A stretch of 64,000 bases of DNA, from contig CM064506.1 in NCBI GenBank assembly GCA_032716605.1, positions 22,716,262 to 22,780,261 on the forward strand, given 5' to 3'. The DNA comes from Paralithodes platypus. Its lineage: Eukaryota > Arthropoda > Malacostraca > Decapoda > Lithodidae. Below, piece after piece: positions 52,952 to 63,888 of this stretch (positions are counted from its first letter, which is position 1; every line of letters begins with the position of its first letter). The position numbers were made by a program, and so were the translations under genes. The notes beneath the pieces were generated by a model that saw nothing but the letters and a program-made list of their open reading frames with translations, searched no databases and was not told the origin of the DNA.

Positions 52952-53316
52952 TTAAGGGGACACTAACTGCTTTTTTGGCCTATAAATTCATTCATAAATT
53001 CTTAGTTCCCTCGTTAGACATCCCTCAAACTTACAAAAACGTCCCCTAGACCTCCCCTGAAGATAAATTTGTACATTTTTCGGTAGAAAAATTTCCCGGC
53101 CCAAGGCCGGTTCCTCTTACAATTACAGGCTTGCTATCGATCTCCAGGAAAAAATCGACACCTAAATGGCACGATAGGTCTTAACATTTATAACGAAATG
53201 GTACGAAAGGTCTTAAAATCGCCAAACAAATGGGCCGAACGTCTAAAAATCTAAAACACTAATGGGACTAAACACTAGGGCGAAAGGGGACCAGGCAAAC
53301 GACCGTCTCCCCTTAA
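52952..53316 (-). mobile_element. Family A MITE, full length
   Basis: TTAAGGGGACACTAACTGC to GACCGTCTCCCCTTAA. The hairpin has become GGCCCAAGGCC. Confidence 0.85.
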
Positions 53317-53469
53317 TTATGGTGACTGAGAGGGATCTTGTATGTTCAATGGAAACTCCAATTTTATGATGATATGGATGTCGGTAGATTTGTTTTGTTT
53401 GTTTTTGTTAAATGTATTTGTGTGGTGTTAGATAATTATATATTGTGTAGATTATATAGATTTGTTTTC

Positions 53470-53960
53470 TATTGTAGATATATTTGTGTGATGGTAGATA
53501 CTGTAGATGAAGATATATTTGTGTAATGGTAGATGAAGATATGTTTGTGTGATGGTAGATAATGTAGATGAAGATATATTTGTGTGATGGTAGATGAAGA
53601 TATTTTTGTGTAATGGTAGATGAAGATATTTTTGTGTGATGGTAGATAATGTAGATGAAGATATTTTTGTGTGATGGTAGATACTGTAGATGAAGATATA
53701 TTTGTGTGATGGTAGATACTGTAGATGAAGATATATTTGTGTGATGGTAGATACTGTAGATGAAGATATATTTGTGTAATGGTAGATGAAGATATTTTTG
53801 TGTGATGGTAGATACTGTAGATGAAGATATTTTTGTGTGATGGTAGATACTGTAGATGATATTTTTGTGTGATGGTAGATACTGTAGATGAAGATATTTT
53901 TGTATTAAAAATATGTTTGTGTAATGGTAGATGCTGTATATAGTTATGTTTTCTATTGTA
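53470..53960. repeat. 35-bp minisatellite with 26-bp short units
   Basis: The unit starts GATGAAGATATATTTGTGTG and continues ATGGTAGATACTGTA. Short units omit the last 9 bp. ATATATTT/ATATTTTT variants alternate. About 16 units. Confidence 0.85.
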
Positions 53961-54104
53961 GATATATTTGAATATATAGATATTATTTCTGTTGATGCTT
54001 TTGTGTGCTGGTAGAACATTTAGAGATTATTTTTTATTGTAGATGTAAGTGTGTAATGGTAAATATAGAATGATATACATAGGTTGGTGGTGATATAAGC
54101 AAAG

Positions 54105-54200
54105 AGATAAATAAGAACATAAGAAAATGGGAGTCTGCAGAAAGCCGATTGGCCCACACAAGGCAGATCCCTAAATACATAGAGATTAACCGATAGATTA
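54105..54200 (+). repeat. Interspersed repeat of decapod-like type
   Basis: 'aagaacataagaaaatggga' + 'gtctgcagaaagcc' + 'ttggcccacacaaggcag' resembles a repeat I recall as frequent in decapod genomic sequence. Only one copy is in this window. It may be the 3' part of a retroelement. Confidence 0.45.
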
Positions 54201-54320
54201 GTAACATATTTATGAAGCTACACAAGCTAGGCGATCACGTGTTTCGGCCATATCATTACTATGAAGAAACAATCCCATATAATTTGATTGCAAGTGGTTT
54301 AAAGGAAAGGTTGGCAAAGC

Positions 54321-54425
<105 letters not shown>

Positions 54426-54569
54426 AGAGAGAGAGAGAGAGCAAGAGTAAGAGAGAGAGAAAGAGCGATGAGAGGAACCGGATAGAAGTGATCAATCCGA
54501 ATTACCAACCCCAATTACCGACCTGCAGACAGCTCGGCCACCCAGTCAGAGTAAACACCTAAATGTCCA

Positions 54570-54760
54570 GAGAGATGTGCTGTATAAATATATCTACCTG
54601 TGTACCTCTATTTATCTATCTACCTGTATCTATCTGGTGTATAATATTATATCTACCTGTATTTATCTATCTATCCTTTATCTGTTGTATATATCTACCT
54701 GTGTACCTCTATCTATCTTAATTGTAGTTATCTGTTGTATATACCTACCTGTATTTATCT
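54570..54760. repeat. Imperfect CTAT/CTGTAT-rich repeat
   Basis: Repeated 'tatctacctgtgtacctcta' (54590 and 54690) and 'tacctgtatttatct' units. Confidence 0.7.
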
Positions 54761-55052
54761 GCTATATACCGGTACTTATATCTATACCTTTCCAATCTTT
54801 TCTACCCAGCTATATTTTTGTTTTATGTGAGTGAGGGAGACAAAAGGCAGAACTGGTTGTATCGAGTGCCTCCCCAGAGTTGACAGAGTGACAGGGCCAA
54901 AATCAAGGGACGTTCGAGCCAAAATGCCTGGACACACGGAGTTTGAAGCAATTTAAGTCAAAGGAAAAGGGAAAGACTGATTCTGGGAGAGAGTTCCAGA
55001 GCTCAGCAGTTGAATAGAATACAGACTGAGAATAACGTTTCACTCTTGGGTT

Positions 55053-55131
55053 GGAGAGTGTGTGAGATCAACAACAACAATAATACTGACACATTTTCTA
55101 CTACCTGCCTGTCTATCTATCTACTTATTTA

Positions 55132-55184
<53 letters not shown>

Positions 55185-55327
55185 GTCTGTCTGTCTACCT
55201 ACTGTATACCTGCCTTCACCTACCTACTCACCTGTCTAACAATCCACCTCTCCATTGGCCCACCAAGTGTGTGAGATCAACAACAATAACAATACTGGTA
55301 TACGATCTACTTACCTGTCTGTCTGTA

Positions 55328-55360
<33 letters not shown>

Positions 55361-55520
55361 CTATCTCTCTATCTCTATCTCTCTGTCTGTCTGTCTCTAC
55401 CTGTCCACACCTACCCACTCACCTGTCTAAACCCTCCACCTCTCCCCTGGCCCTCTAAGTGCCTGAGATCAGCCACAACAATAATACCGCCACACTCACC
55501 TGTGGATCTCAGGTATCACA
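55053..55520 (+). repeat. About 200-bp tandem repeat carrying CTAT microsatellites
   Basis: Three starts at 'gtgtgagatcaacaacaaca' (55060), 'gtgtgagatcaacaacaata' (55270) and 'gcctgagatcagccacaaca' (55461), each ending with 'ctcacctgtctaa.....ccacctctcc'. (CTAT)n at 55126-55180 and 55342-55372 expanded inside units 1 and 2. Confidence 0.75.
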
Positions 55521-55916
55521 CTTGAAGGAGGAGCAGAAGAAACACCACCTCAGATATGATACCGTTATACCCCTGTGATAATATACTCTAGGCCTTGATT
55601 TGTGGAGCTGGAGAGTGGATTGGAACGCGAGTGGATGGTTGGCGTTGATACAGTTGTTGGTGGATGAACATGGCGAAACCTACTGCAGGAATATGGTAGA
55701 TGAATACAGCAAGAGCCATGAGGATCTATCGAGGTCGTATGTGTTTATTTTTGTCTAGTACCCTATTTTGAGTTTCTGGCTGCCTTGGTGCTTGTCACTA
55801 TCTAAATGTATAGATTTCCATCTTGCAGGCATCTCCATGATAAAAGCTTGAATCAAGATATAGATCATATAGTTAAGAAATATATTATGTATAGTAGTTA
55901 AAGTCCAGGGAAGAAG
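55521..55916. other. No recognisable feature
   Basis: About 400 bp without recognised repeats or coding signal. Confidence 0.4.
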
Positions 55917-56240
55917 TTAAGGGGGGATGGTTCAGTTTTGGGGCGATTTTTGCATGTATTCATTATTTTTCTAGTTTCCTCCCTAGACCTCTATCAAATA
56001 AAAAAAAAAAAAAAAAAATCCATTAGATCCCCCTTCTAGATTAATTTGTACATTTTTCGGTAGAAACATTTCCCGGCCGAAGGCCGATTCTTCCAACATT
56101 ACAGGCTCACTATCGTTCGCCAGGGATAAAATTGACTAAATAGCACGAAAGGTCTTAAAATCGACTAACTAATGCGGCAAACATCTTAACATATGAAAAC
56201 TAATGGGGCTAAACGTGAGGGAGAAAGTGGTCCAGAAAAC
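55917..56240 (-). mobile_element. Family A MITE (GGGGGGATGG subfamily)
   Basis: TTAAGGGGGGATGGTTCAG left end. It matches the right end of the copies at 687 and 56317 in reverse ('gcgatttttgcatgtattca'). The right end stops at 'ccagaaaaccgg' without the terminal TTAA. Confidence 0.8.
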
Positions 56241-56316
56241 CGGATTAAGTGAATTATGTCATGCCGTACATGCTGTTTTTTCCTTCCCCTCTTTTTTGTT
56301 AACCCTTAGATTATTC

Positions 56317-56745
56317 TTAAGGGGGGATGGGCTGGTTTTCTGGACCACTTTCTCCCTCATGTTTAGCCCCATTAGTTTTCAGATGTTAAGATGTTTGCCC
56401 CATTAGTTTTCAGATGTTAAGATGTTTGCCCCATTAGTTTTCAGATGTTAAGATGTTTGCCCCATAAGTTAGTCGATTTTAAGACCTTTTTCCCCATTTC
56501 TTCGTCAATATTTAGATTTTAGACCTTTCGTGCTATTTAGGTGTCGATTTTTTTCCCTGGCGAACGATAGCGAGCCTGTAATGTTGGAAGAATCGGCCTT
56601 CGGCCGGGACATTTTTCTACCGAAAAATGTACAAATAAATCTAGAAGGGGGATCTAATGGATGTGTTTTTAAATTTGATGGAGGTCTAGGGAGAAAACTA
56701 GAAAAATAATGAATACATGCAAAAATCGCCCAAAAAGTGAACCTT
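56317..56745 (+). mobile_element. Family A MITE with a triplicated internal unit
   Basis: TTAAGGGGGGATGGGCTGG left end. Three exact 31-bp copies of the unit that starts ATTAGTTTTCAGATGTTAAG lie at about 56370-56462. The hairpin CCGGCCTTCGGCCGG-like is intact. The right end stops at 'gtgaaccttgacc'. Confidence 0.85.
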
Positions 56746-57003
56746 GACCTGACATTGTCGGTATATAACCCATAATTCTACCCACAGTATGACGACAGAT
56801 ATATAATGTGTCTCGTCAAAATTGTAGTTATAATCCAAAACATAGAATGTCAGATAGTAAAATATTTAATTTCCCGCTTTTGGTATTCACGGCAGAAACA
56901 CTCCATCCCTTTGGCGCAAGATAGAGAAGAGGATCAACCTAACTTTCCCCTTTCAAAATTATATATGATAAATTTGGCAACAGATTTGGTTAAAAAAAAT
57001 AAA

Positions 57004-57034
<31 letters not shown>

Positions 57035-57212
57035 AACAGCACGCCCCACATGTTGATAGTTCGACAAACACACATAGTCCTACAATGATAACATATGCAG
57101 CTAAGTTCCCTAACCACGCAGACAAATTATTGTCTGCGTTTGTCAAGACGAAATGTCTGGGAATAAGTTTGTGTCTAATGGATAGTAAAACATAACCTGA
57201 TTTAAATTGTGT
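56746..57212. other. Unassigned DNA with an A-rich run
   Basis: Interrupted A tract at 56992-57036. 'gacaaattattgtctgcgtttgtc' is a small hairpin at 57121-57144. No gene signal. Confidence 0.4.
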
Positions 57213-57220
57213 GAATGTTC

Positions 57221-57257
57221 GTGTGTGTGTGTGTGTGTGTGCGTGTGCGTGTGCGTG

Positions 57258-57290
<33 letters not shown>

Positions 57291-57296
57291 GCGCGC
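57221..57296. repeat. (GT)n-(GTGC)n-(GC)n alternating purine-pyrimidine tract
   Basis: 76 bp of strict purine-pyrimidine alternation grading from GT to GC. This is classic left-handed Z-DNA-prone sequence. Confidence 0.9.
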
Positions 57297-57559
57297 TAAG
57301 CCCCTCTGGACGACACAGTGACAACACAGGTGTTTTCGTGGAGTATACTGCTTCAATAAGACCGGGGATAATTGGCTTAGGAAGTACAGTGGGGACTCGA
57401 ACCAGGCCACTTTATTGGACCCTGGCAAAACACTTTTGTTATTAGATTGTGGAAATATTGTTAGGTTTTATTGTTTGGTCTTCAAAGTACACCGTCTAGA
57501 TCAAATTCAGACCCTTGCAAAATACTATTATTATTAATGATGGAGTAAATATGTTGTGT

Positions 57560-58190
57560 ATATTGCAAAGGACAGTCGAGGACTTGAAAAAACTTGGCCG
57601 AAAGGAAATGAAGAGCAGGAGAGATCATTGGAGAAGAGAGATGTTAGAAGAAATAGGATGTGAGGGAAGAGGAAAATGGGATAGAAGATGTGGTGAGGTG
57701 AGGAAGGGAAGAAGGTAAGCGTTGGAATGGAAGGGGAAGTAAAAGGGGGGGAGGGGGAATATGAAACAATGGTGAGAATGGTGGAGAGGAATAGGGGAAG
57801 AGGAGAAAGGGAAGTAGAATAACATGGTAAAGGAGGAGATAGGAATGGAAGTAGACGGAACAAATAGTTAAGGAAGAGAAGGGAAGAAATGGGGGTAGGA
57901 ACGAAAGAGAAGGGGAAAGAAGGGAATGAGAAATAAAAGGGGAATGAGGAGGAAGATGAGAGAAGCAATGCAAGGAGGATGAATATCAAAGCATGAGGGA
58001 AGAAAGAAGAGAATGGATAAGAAAGTAAAGAGAGGAAGATGGGGATGGCGAAGGAAGGAGAGAAGAGAGGAAGGAAGGGAGAAGGGCAAGAGAGGAAAAG
58101 ATGGCATAAAGGAAGTGGGAAGGGGTAAGGAGGGCATGAAGGAAGGGAGAAAGGGCAAGAGGGAAAAGGTCAGAAACGATATAGTAAATA
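57560..58190 (+). repeat. Purine-rich strand, segment 1
   Basis: GGA/GAAG-rich, non-tandem DNA. The minus-strand frames (PFPSFPFSF...) are artefacts of its composition. Confidence 0.75.
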
Positions 58191-58309
58191 ATAATAACAT
58201 GTGTTTTCCAATTTTCCACTGGTTATCCTGCTCATAAATTACAATAATAAAGTGTACATTTAGCATTAAAATTATACGGTAGGTATAAACTTAGATATAA
58301 TAGGTTTTT

Positions 58310-59790
58310 GGGAAGAGGGGGAAGGAGAACGTTAAGGAAGGGGCAAGAAGGGCATGAAGGAAGAGGGAAGGGGCAAGGAGGGTATAAATGAAGGGCAAGA
58401 AGGGCATCAGGGAGAAGATAAAGAGCCATTAGGCTAGAGAGACGAACCGGTGATAAAGCCATGACAGGAGACCGAGAACACGTCGATAAAAAATAGAAGC
58501 ATGAACAAAAAGGATAAAGAAAGGAAGAAGGCATAAAGAAAGGCAAAGGATAAAGACAGACATAATGAATAAGGACAAGATAAAGAATGGAAGAGCGTAT
58601 ACAGAAAAGATAAACAAATGGAAGAATGTATAAAGAAAGACAAAGGATAAAGAAAGGAAGAATGAATACAGACATAAAGTAAGGAAGTAAGAATACATAT
58701 TGAAAGGAAGAAATAATAAAGAGGGGAATCATGAATAGAGAAAGGAAGAAAGGAGTTTAGCAGAGCAGACCAGAAAGTGTCTGATACTAATAAAAGGTGT
58801 AACTAAAGTATATTTCTTATGAAGTAAATATGAACGCGAAGGAAAATAGATAGAAGAGAGGTCCGGCAATTACATTGATAAATGGGGGGAGGGAAGAGAA
58901 GGGGATAGACAAGAGAGCAGAAAGGGAAGAGAGGAGATGGGAGAGAGACGGGGGAATAGGAGAGGAGAGGAAGAAAAGGAATAGAGAGGAAGGGAGATTG
59001 GAGAGAAGGGGAGGGAATAGATAGGAGGACATAAAGAGAAGAGAGGAATTTGGAGAGATACATAACGAGAAGAGCGGAATTTGGAGAGAGACTGAGAGAA
59101 AAGGAGAGGGAAGGAATGGATAAAGATGAGAACAGAGAGAGAAGAGAGGAAATTGGAGAAAGACTAGGCAATAGGAGAGGAGACGAGAAAAGAAAGATAC
59201 AATAGGAAATTGGAAATAAACGAGGGAATAGGAGAGGAGAGGAGCACAAAAGAGAAAGAAGAAGGGAGAGGAAGCAATATAAAAAAGAGGGAGCGGAGAC
59301 GATAGGGCAGAAAAAAGAAAGAGAAGAGAGGAATAGGAGAGGAGAGGAGCACAGAAGCGGAAGAAGAAGGGAGAGGAAGAAGAGAAGAACAAAAGAGAAA
59401 GGAGAAGAGAGAGGGAGAGAGGATAGGAAGGCGAAAAGGAAAAGCAGAGAGACGAGGGAATAGGAGAGGAGAGGAGCACTAAATAGAAAGATGGAGGGAG
59501 AGGAAGGAGAGAAGAAAATAAAAGAGAAAGAAGAAGGGAGAGGAAGCAATATAACAGAGAGGGAGAGGATAGGAAGGAGAAAAGGAAAAGAAAAGAGGCG
59601 ATTGGAGCGAGACGAGGGAATAGGAGAGGAGAGGAGCACTAAAGAGGAAGAAGAAGAGAGAGGAAGCAATATAAAAGAGGGAGCGGATGATGGAAGGGGG
59701 GAAGAGGATAGGTAAGGGGAGAAAGAGATTAAAAGTTGACTAAAGGAGAGAGAACAATAGTTGAGAGCTTGTGAAACATGGAGAGGCGAG
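58310..59790 (+). repeat. Purine-rich strand, segment 2
   Basis: About 1.5 kb of mostly GA/GGA/AAAG with few pyrimidines on the plus strand. Longer semi-repeats exist ('ggaataggagaggagaggag' at 59223, 59330, 59457 and 59617). Long serine/leucine/proline minus frames are artefacts. Confidence 0.8.
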
Positions 59791-59968
59791 AGGTCAAGGT
59801 CAAACTAAGGGAATGAGGGGGGGGCAAGGGGTCATGTTGCATATAAGAGGAGAGGGTGGGGGGGGGGGATATATGTGGCACTGTAGGTAGAGTTTCGGAC
59901 TTTATTTAGCTTCGGAATGACCTGTCGTAGTTTAGGGATTACTTTAGGGACCTAGGGAACAACAACAA

Positions 59969-60008
59969 GGAGAGGGTATTGTAGTTAGGACAGGGGTGGT
60001 ATAAGCCT

Positions 60009-60050
<42 letters not shown>

Positions 60051-60190
60051 ATGGGGTATTGTAGTTAAAACGGGTGGTATAAGCCGCCAACAACAACAAT
60101 AGGAGAGGTATTGTAGGTAGGACAGGGATGGTATAAGCCTACAAGAAGAAGAGGAAGAAGGAGGGTGTATTGTAGTTAGGACAAGGCAGC
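59969..60190 (+). repeat. Degenerate tandem repeat with (CAA)n
   Basis: Four copies of 'ggtattgtag(t/g)ta(g/a)(g/a)ac' followed by 'ggtggtataagcc' and CAA or AGA repeats. Unit length varies (about 50-80 bp) with the trinucleotide part. Confidence 0.75.
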
Positions 60191-60364
60191 TGACAACAAG
60201 GAAGTGGAGGTCCTGGCGTGCTAAACGACCCTATTGTTCACCTTCACTCTCTAGCTCCTGTTATACTGGCTGGGGGGGGGTAGCACTTTCTTGGGCCTTA
60301 CTATAGTCGGTTTGTTTTCATCGAGATACAAAATAATATATCCTGTGGCAGTATCGCTATAGTC

Positions 60365-60563
60365 TATTCGCTGTAAGTAGGCGAGCAATCATGACTTCTA
60401 ACCTCTGTAACTCAAAAACGACTAGAGTAATCGAGCTAATATGTCTACCATTTGGGAAGAGTCGGTCAAGGAATAAATGTGGAAATTTACAGCCAATTTG
60501 TTATAGCCCTTTTTGAGTTACAAATGATAGAGGTAATGATTTATCGCCTATTTACAGCGAATA
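60365..60563. mobile_element. Family E palindromic MITE
   Basis: Left TATTCGCTGTAAGTAGGCGA and right TCGCCTATTTACAGCGAATA are near-perfect inverted ends. Inner segments 'ctgtaactcaaaaacg' and 'tttgagttacaaatg' also pair. Length 199 bp. Confidence 0.7.
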
Positions 60564-60932
60564 TTGGGTATGAACGTATGTGAGTGTGGCAAGATACTAT
60601 TGACACCAGTGTCTCCAATATGGCGGAGGTTGGTAGGTCTCTGTTACTGTAGGGTCTCCACCCCGGCGTATTTTCATTAATCGGTATGAAATCTAAACGA
60701 GCAGAATATTTGTCACTTACTTACTCTGTAAAGGGAGTAGATCTCTGTAGTCTTAGAAGAGTAAACAACTGCTTTAAAACGGCATACTTTAATATTTATT
60801 GTATTATTGTTATTTGGCTTATTTTATGATTTATTTATTGCTATTTATTGTTTCCCATGTGATGTTATACATATTTAATTCAGTGCTGCGGTCTCAATAT
60901 CCTATATATTATATGTGTGTGCGTGGAGTGAC

Positions 60933-60945
<13 letters not shown>
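60564..60945. other. No recognisable feature
   Basis: About 380 bp of unassigned DNA before the TA tract. Confidence 0.4.
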
Positions 60946-61014
<69 letters not shown>

Positions 61015-61040
61015 GAGTGGTGTGTGTGCGTGGAGTGATC

Positions 61041-61074
<34 letters not shown>

Positions 61075-61105
61075 AGTGGTGTGTATGTGTGTGTAGACCC
61101 CAGTA
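60946..61105. repeat. (TA)n and (GT)n microsatellites
   Basis: TA at 60949-61008 and GT at 61044-61072. Confidence 0.9.
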
Positions 61106-61117
61106 AGCCACCCAACT

Positions 61118-61704
61118 GTTGTTATTGGAGGTATACTGCCTGTAGTTTGTGGTACTGTTGTTATTGGAGGTATACTGCCTGTAGTTTGTGGTACTGTTGT
61201 TATTGGAGGTATACTGCCTGTAGTTTGTGGTACTGTTGTTATTGGAGGTATACTGCCTGTAGTTTGTGGTACTGTTGTTATTGGAGGTATACTGCCTGTA
61301 GTTTGTGGTACTGTTGTTATTGGAGGTATACTGCCTGTAGTTTGTGGTACTGTTGTTATTGGAGGTATACTGCCTGTAGTTTGTGGTACTGTTGTTATTG
61401 GAGGTATACTGCCTGTAGTTTGTGGTACTGTTGTTATTGGAGGTATACTGCCTGTAGTTTGTGGTACTGTTGTTATTGGAGGTATACTGCCTGTAGTTTG
61501 TGGTACTGTTGTTATTGGAGGTATACTGCCTGTAGTTTGTGGTACTGTTGTTATTGGAGGTATACTGCCTGTAGTTTGTGGTACTGTTGTTATTGGAGGT
61601 ATACTGCCTGTAGTTTGTGGTACTGTTGTTATTGGAGGTATACTGCCTGTAGTTTGTGGTACTGTTGTTATTGGAGGTATACTGCCTGTAGTTTGTGGTA
61701 CTGT
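61118..61704. repeat. 39-bp minisatellite, 15 essentially identical units
   Basis: The unit starts CTGTTGTTATTGGAGGTATA and ends CTGCCTGTAGTTTGTGGTA. Because 39 is divisible by three, one frame stays open on each strand (repeating 13-residue peptides: YWRYTACSLWYCC on plus, NNNSTTNYRQYTS on minus). No start, signal or flanking exon supports translation. Confidence 0.95.
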
Positions 61705-61766
61705 TTAGGAGGTGGTGGGGGGGATAGATTGGCCCCAGCTGGCCTATGTGCTGCCGCCGCGTGCGC

Positions 61767-61770
61767 CCCC

Positions 61771-61864
<94 letters not shown>
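61767..61864. repeat. Poly-C then (CT)n
   Basis: C14 followed by about 42 CT units, directly abutting L-3. Confidence 0.9.
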
Positions 61865-61865
<1 letters not shown>

Positions 61866-61868
<3 letters not shown>

Positions 61869-62238
61869 TTTAACTCACGAATCTAAGAATTTCTTCTTCA
61901 ATCGAGTTGTGTAACTTGTGGAATGGGCTTCCCCGAGACGTTATAGACTGCAGCACTGTTGATTCTTTTAAAGTTCGCCTAGACAAATATCTTGCATCTA
62001 ACCCGCGTCTGACTGCGCTTGTAAATTAATAACTTTAATTTATCCCCCCCTCAGTTACTAACCCATCTGTCCCCTACTAACTTCCTAATCCTGCCACGGA
62101 CATTAGTTCCAGGGCAGTAGTTCCCTTTCCAATGTTCCCTTACCCACTCTAAACCACTGTTTGGACACTTGATCCTCAGTGTTTTGGAGGACAAGCAGCT
62201 TGATTTCCTTTGTACTCCTTCCTTCCTTTGTACTCTTA
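61866..62238 (+). mobile_element. L-3: 3' fragment of the L retroelement family
   Basis: About 370 bp: the last RT codons (ESKNFFFNRVV, with CGA retained), then the 3' UTR closely matching L-1 and L-2, ending TTTGTACTCC with an interrupted second repeat. It is 5'-truncated, directly after (CT)n. A short internal deletion (removing 'ctagaagggtcactag...') lies near 62200. Confidence 0.85.
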
Positions 62239-62604
62239 AAATATTTCACTCTTCGTTTATCGGTACTTAGTTATGTGGCCCTCTACGTAAATATCAATAT
62301 AATCTCATTCTATCGTTACATAAAAAGAGTAAAGAGCTCTGTATTCAAATGTAATATAGGTAACTTGCGATGGATTTCATAATGCAATAGTTCATATATC
62401 CACTCGTAGACTAATTTACTGGCGTTTGAAATAGATGTAGGGGTATTAATAAGTTGTATAATATGTAGTTGAAATATATGTTCTATGCTGTGCTCATTAC
62501 ATGTTTGTTTCTTTTACAGGTAAGACTTGCTTGCTGATTGGCCACTGGGGAGGTGTGGGGGTGAGTACTGGGCGCTGATTGGCTAAAGTAGGTTAATCTG
62601 GTGT

Positions 62605-62606
<2 letters not shown>
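62239..62606. other. No recognisable feature
   Basis: About 370 bp of AT-rich DNA. 'tttcttttacag|gtaag' at about 62510 looks like a splice acceptor followed by a donor, but no exon is supported. Confidence 0.35.

Positions 62607-62657
<51 letters not shown>
62607..62657. repeat. (GA)n microsatellite
   Basis: About 25 GA units. Confidence 0.95.
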
Positions 62658-62661
<4 letters not shown>

Positions 62662-62898
62662 TGCCAGGAACAGAAAAAAGTCCCATTTAAGTGTCTAACA
62701 GATTGAAAGACAGGTATTAAAGAGAGTAAGAATGAGAAAACCGAGAGAGGCGGAGAGTTAGTGCCCAACTTACAAGGTTCTCCACTTCACCTTGTACAAA
62801 ACAGCCCTCCCCCCCCCCACTCTCTTTAATTTGGTGCCCACCTCCCCCTCAAAGTTATGTCAACATGGTGAACTTAAGTGTGCGGGGAATGGGGAGCA

Positions 62899-62955
62899 TG
62901 TGTGTGTGTGTGTGTGTGTGTGTGACAGAGGGAGAGAGAGAGAGAGAGAGAGACA
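62899..62955. repeat. (GT)n-(GA)n microsatellite
   Basis: GT then GA runs. Confidence 0.9.
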
Positions 62956-63189
62956 GCGACACGGAAATATAGTGTGTTACTCAGTTACTCAGTTACTTGT
63001 TCGTCAAGGGGAATCCACGCAATGCGAGCTAAGCTCATTATTATCGCGCCTCCTTAACAGGGAATGTATTGCGTGAAATGCAGGTTAAGTGTTTTATGTA
63101 CTGTTGGAATGGCTGTGGATGTGTGTGTAGTCTGTATTTTAGCCAATTGGCGACATCGGAAACGAAGGCTTAGGGTGGATCTGTATGGT

Positions 63190-63470
63190 ACCATTCTCAC
63201 TATAGACGGTACCGTCTCGCCCGAAGGCTTAGGTAGCCATCAGCTTAGGTGAACCATATGATACCCATCTCGCCTTCTACCATTTTTGCCAACCCCAGAT
63301 GGGACGTCACAACGTCGTCCACTTATTCCAGGTACCTATTTACAGCTAGGTGAACTGAGGCTAACACATGAAAGGAGACAAGCCCAAATTGTCTCCGCCC
63401 GGCCGGGGATTGAATCCCCGACCCCTCGTGTGTGAGACGAGAGCTCTACCTACTAGGCTACGGCCTGTGT
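63190..63470 (-). mobile_element. tRNA-Val-like SINE
   Basis: The minus strand starts 'gccgtagcctagtaggtaga' (A box TAGCCTAGTAGG fits the TRGCNNAGYNGG consensus), with 'tcgtctcacacacga' forming an anticodon-like hairpin (CAC) and GGATTCAATCC as B box. A body with 'ttcacctagctgtaaatagg' and 'ggttcacctaagctgatggc' follows. The A and B boxes look functional. The body motif resembles SINEs common in crustaceans (from memory). Confidence 0.65.
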
Positions 63471-63584
63471 GTGTGTGTGTGGGTTTAAGAGAGATAACAG
63501 ATTAATAGATGCGGTAAAAATAGTTTGGTACACATATAGTTATTGAAAGATACGTACATAAATGAGTATAAATACATACCGGTA

Positions 63585-63678
63585 CATGTTGGCAGATGGA
63601 AAAATGCTGGCAGCTGTATAATTGTTGGCAGATGGAAAAATGTTGGCAGATACGAAGATTTTGGCAGATGGTTAGTTG
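63585..63678 (+). repeat. Short degenerate repeat 'TTGGCAGATGGAAAAATG'
   Basis: Four units of 24-30 bp before the family C element, and a looser echo ('attgtcag', 'gttgtcagaga') after it. Confidence 0.65.
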
Positions 63679-63888
63679 TTAACCCCTTCGGTACCGGCTA
63701 CGTATTTTAAACTAATTCTGGCTACTATTAGACGATTTTATTCAGTTTCAAAAGGGCTTCCAACAATTAAGAGGCTTTCAACTATCTCACTTAATTTTTT
63801 TTCTACAGATCCTTCTTAAACTGCACACAATCCTCTAAATTTAGCTAAAATAAATGTATAAATACTTCGCCGGTATAGAAGTAGTTAA
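63679..63888. mobile_element. Family C1 MITE, complete
   Basis: TTAACCCCTTCGGTACCGGC to 'cttcgccggtatagaagtag' + TTAA. The arms contain 'agacgattttattcagtttc' and 'aaactgcacacaatcctcta'. Confidence 0.75.

Noticed and set aside
56370..56465. CRISPR-like spacing in family A internal units
   Set aside because: The units are degenerate direct repeats within a mobile element, found in about 29 copies.
58803..59669. Minus-strand frame of 288 codons (serine/leucine/proline rich)
   Set aside because: It is complementary to the 2-kb purine-rich strand. There is no domain or motif.
60902..61914. Plus (289-codon) and minus (321-codon) frames with 13-residue periodicity
   Set aside because: They arise from a 39-bp (3 x 13) near-identical tandem repeat flanked by microsatellites, with no start context or exon signals.
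62505..62525. Splice acceptor/donor pair 'tttcttttacag|gtaag'
   Set aside because: The acceptor is directly followed by a donor with no exon between. It is likely a chance occurrence in T-rich DNA.
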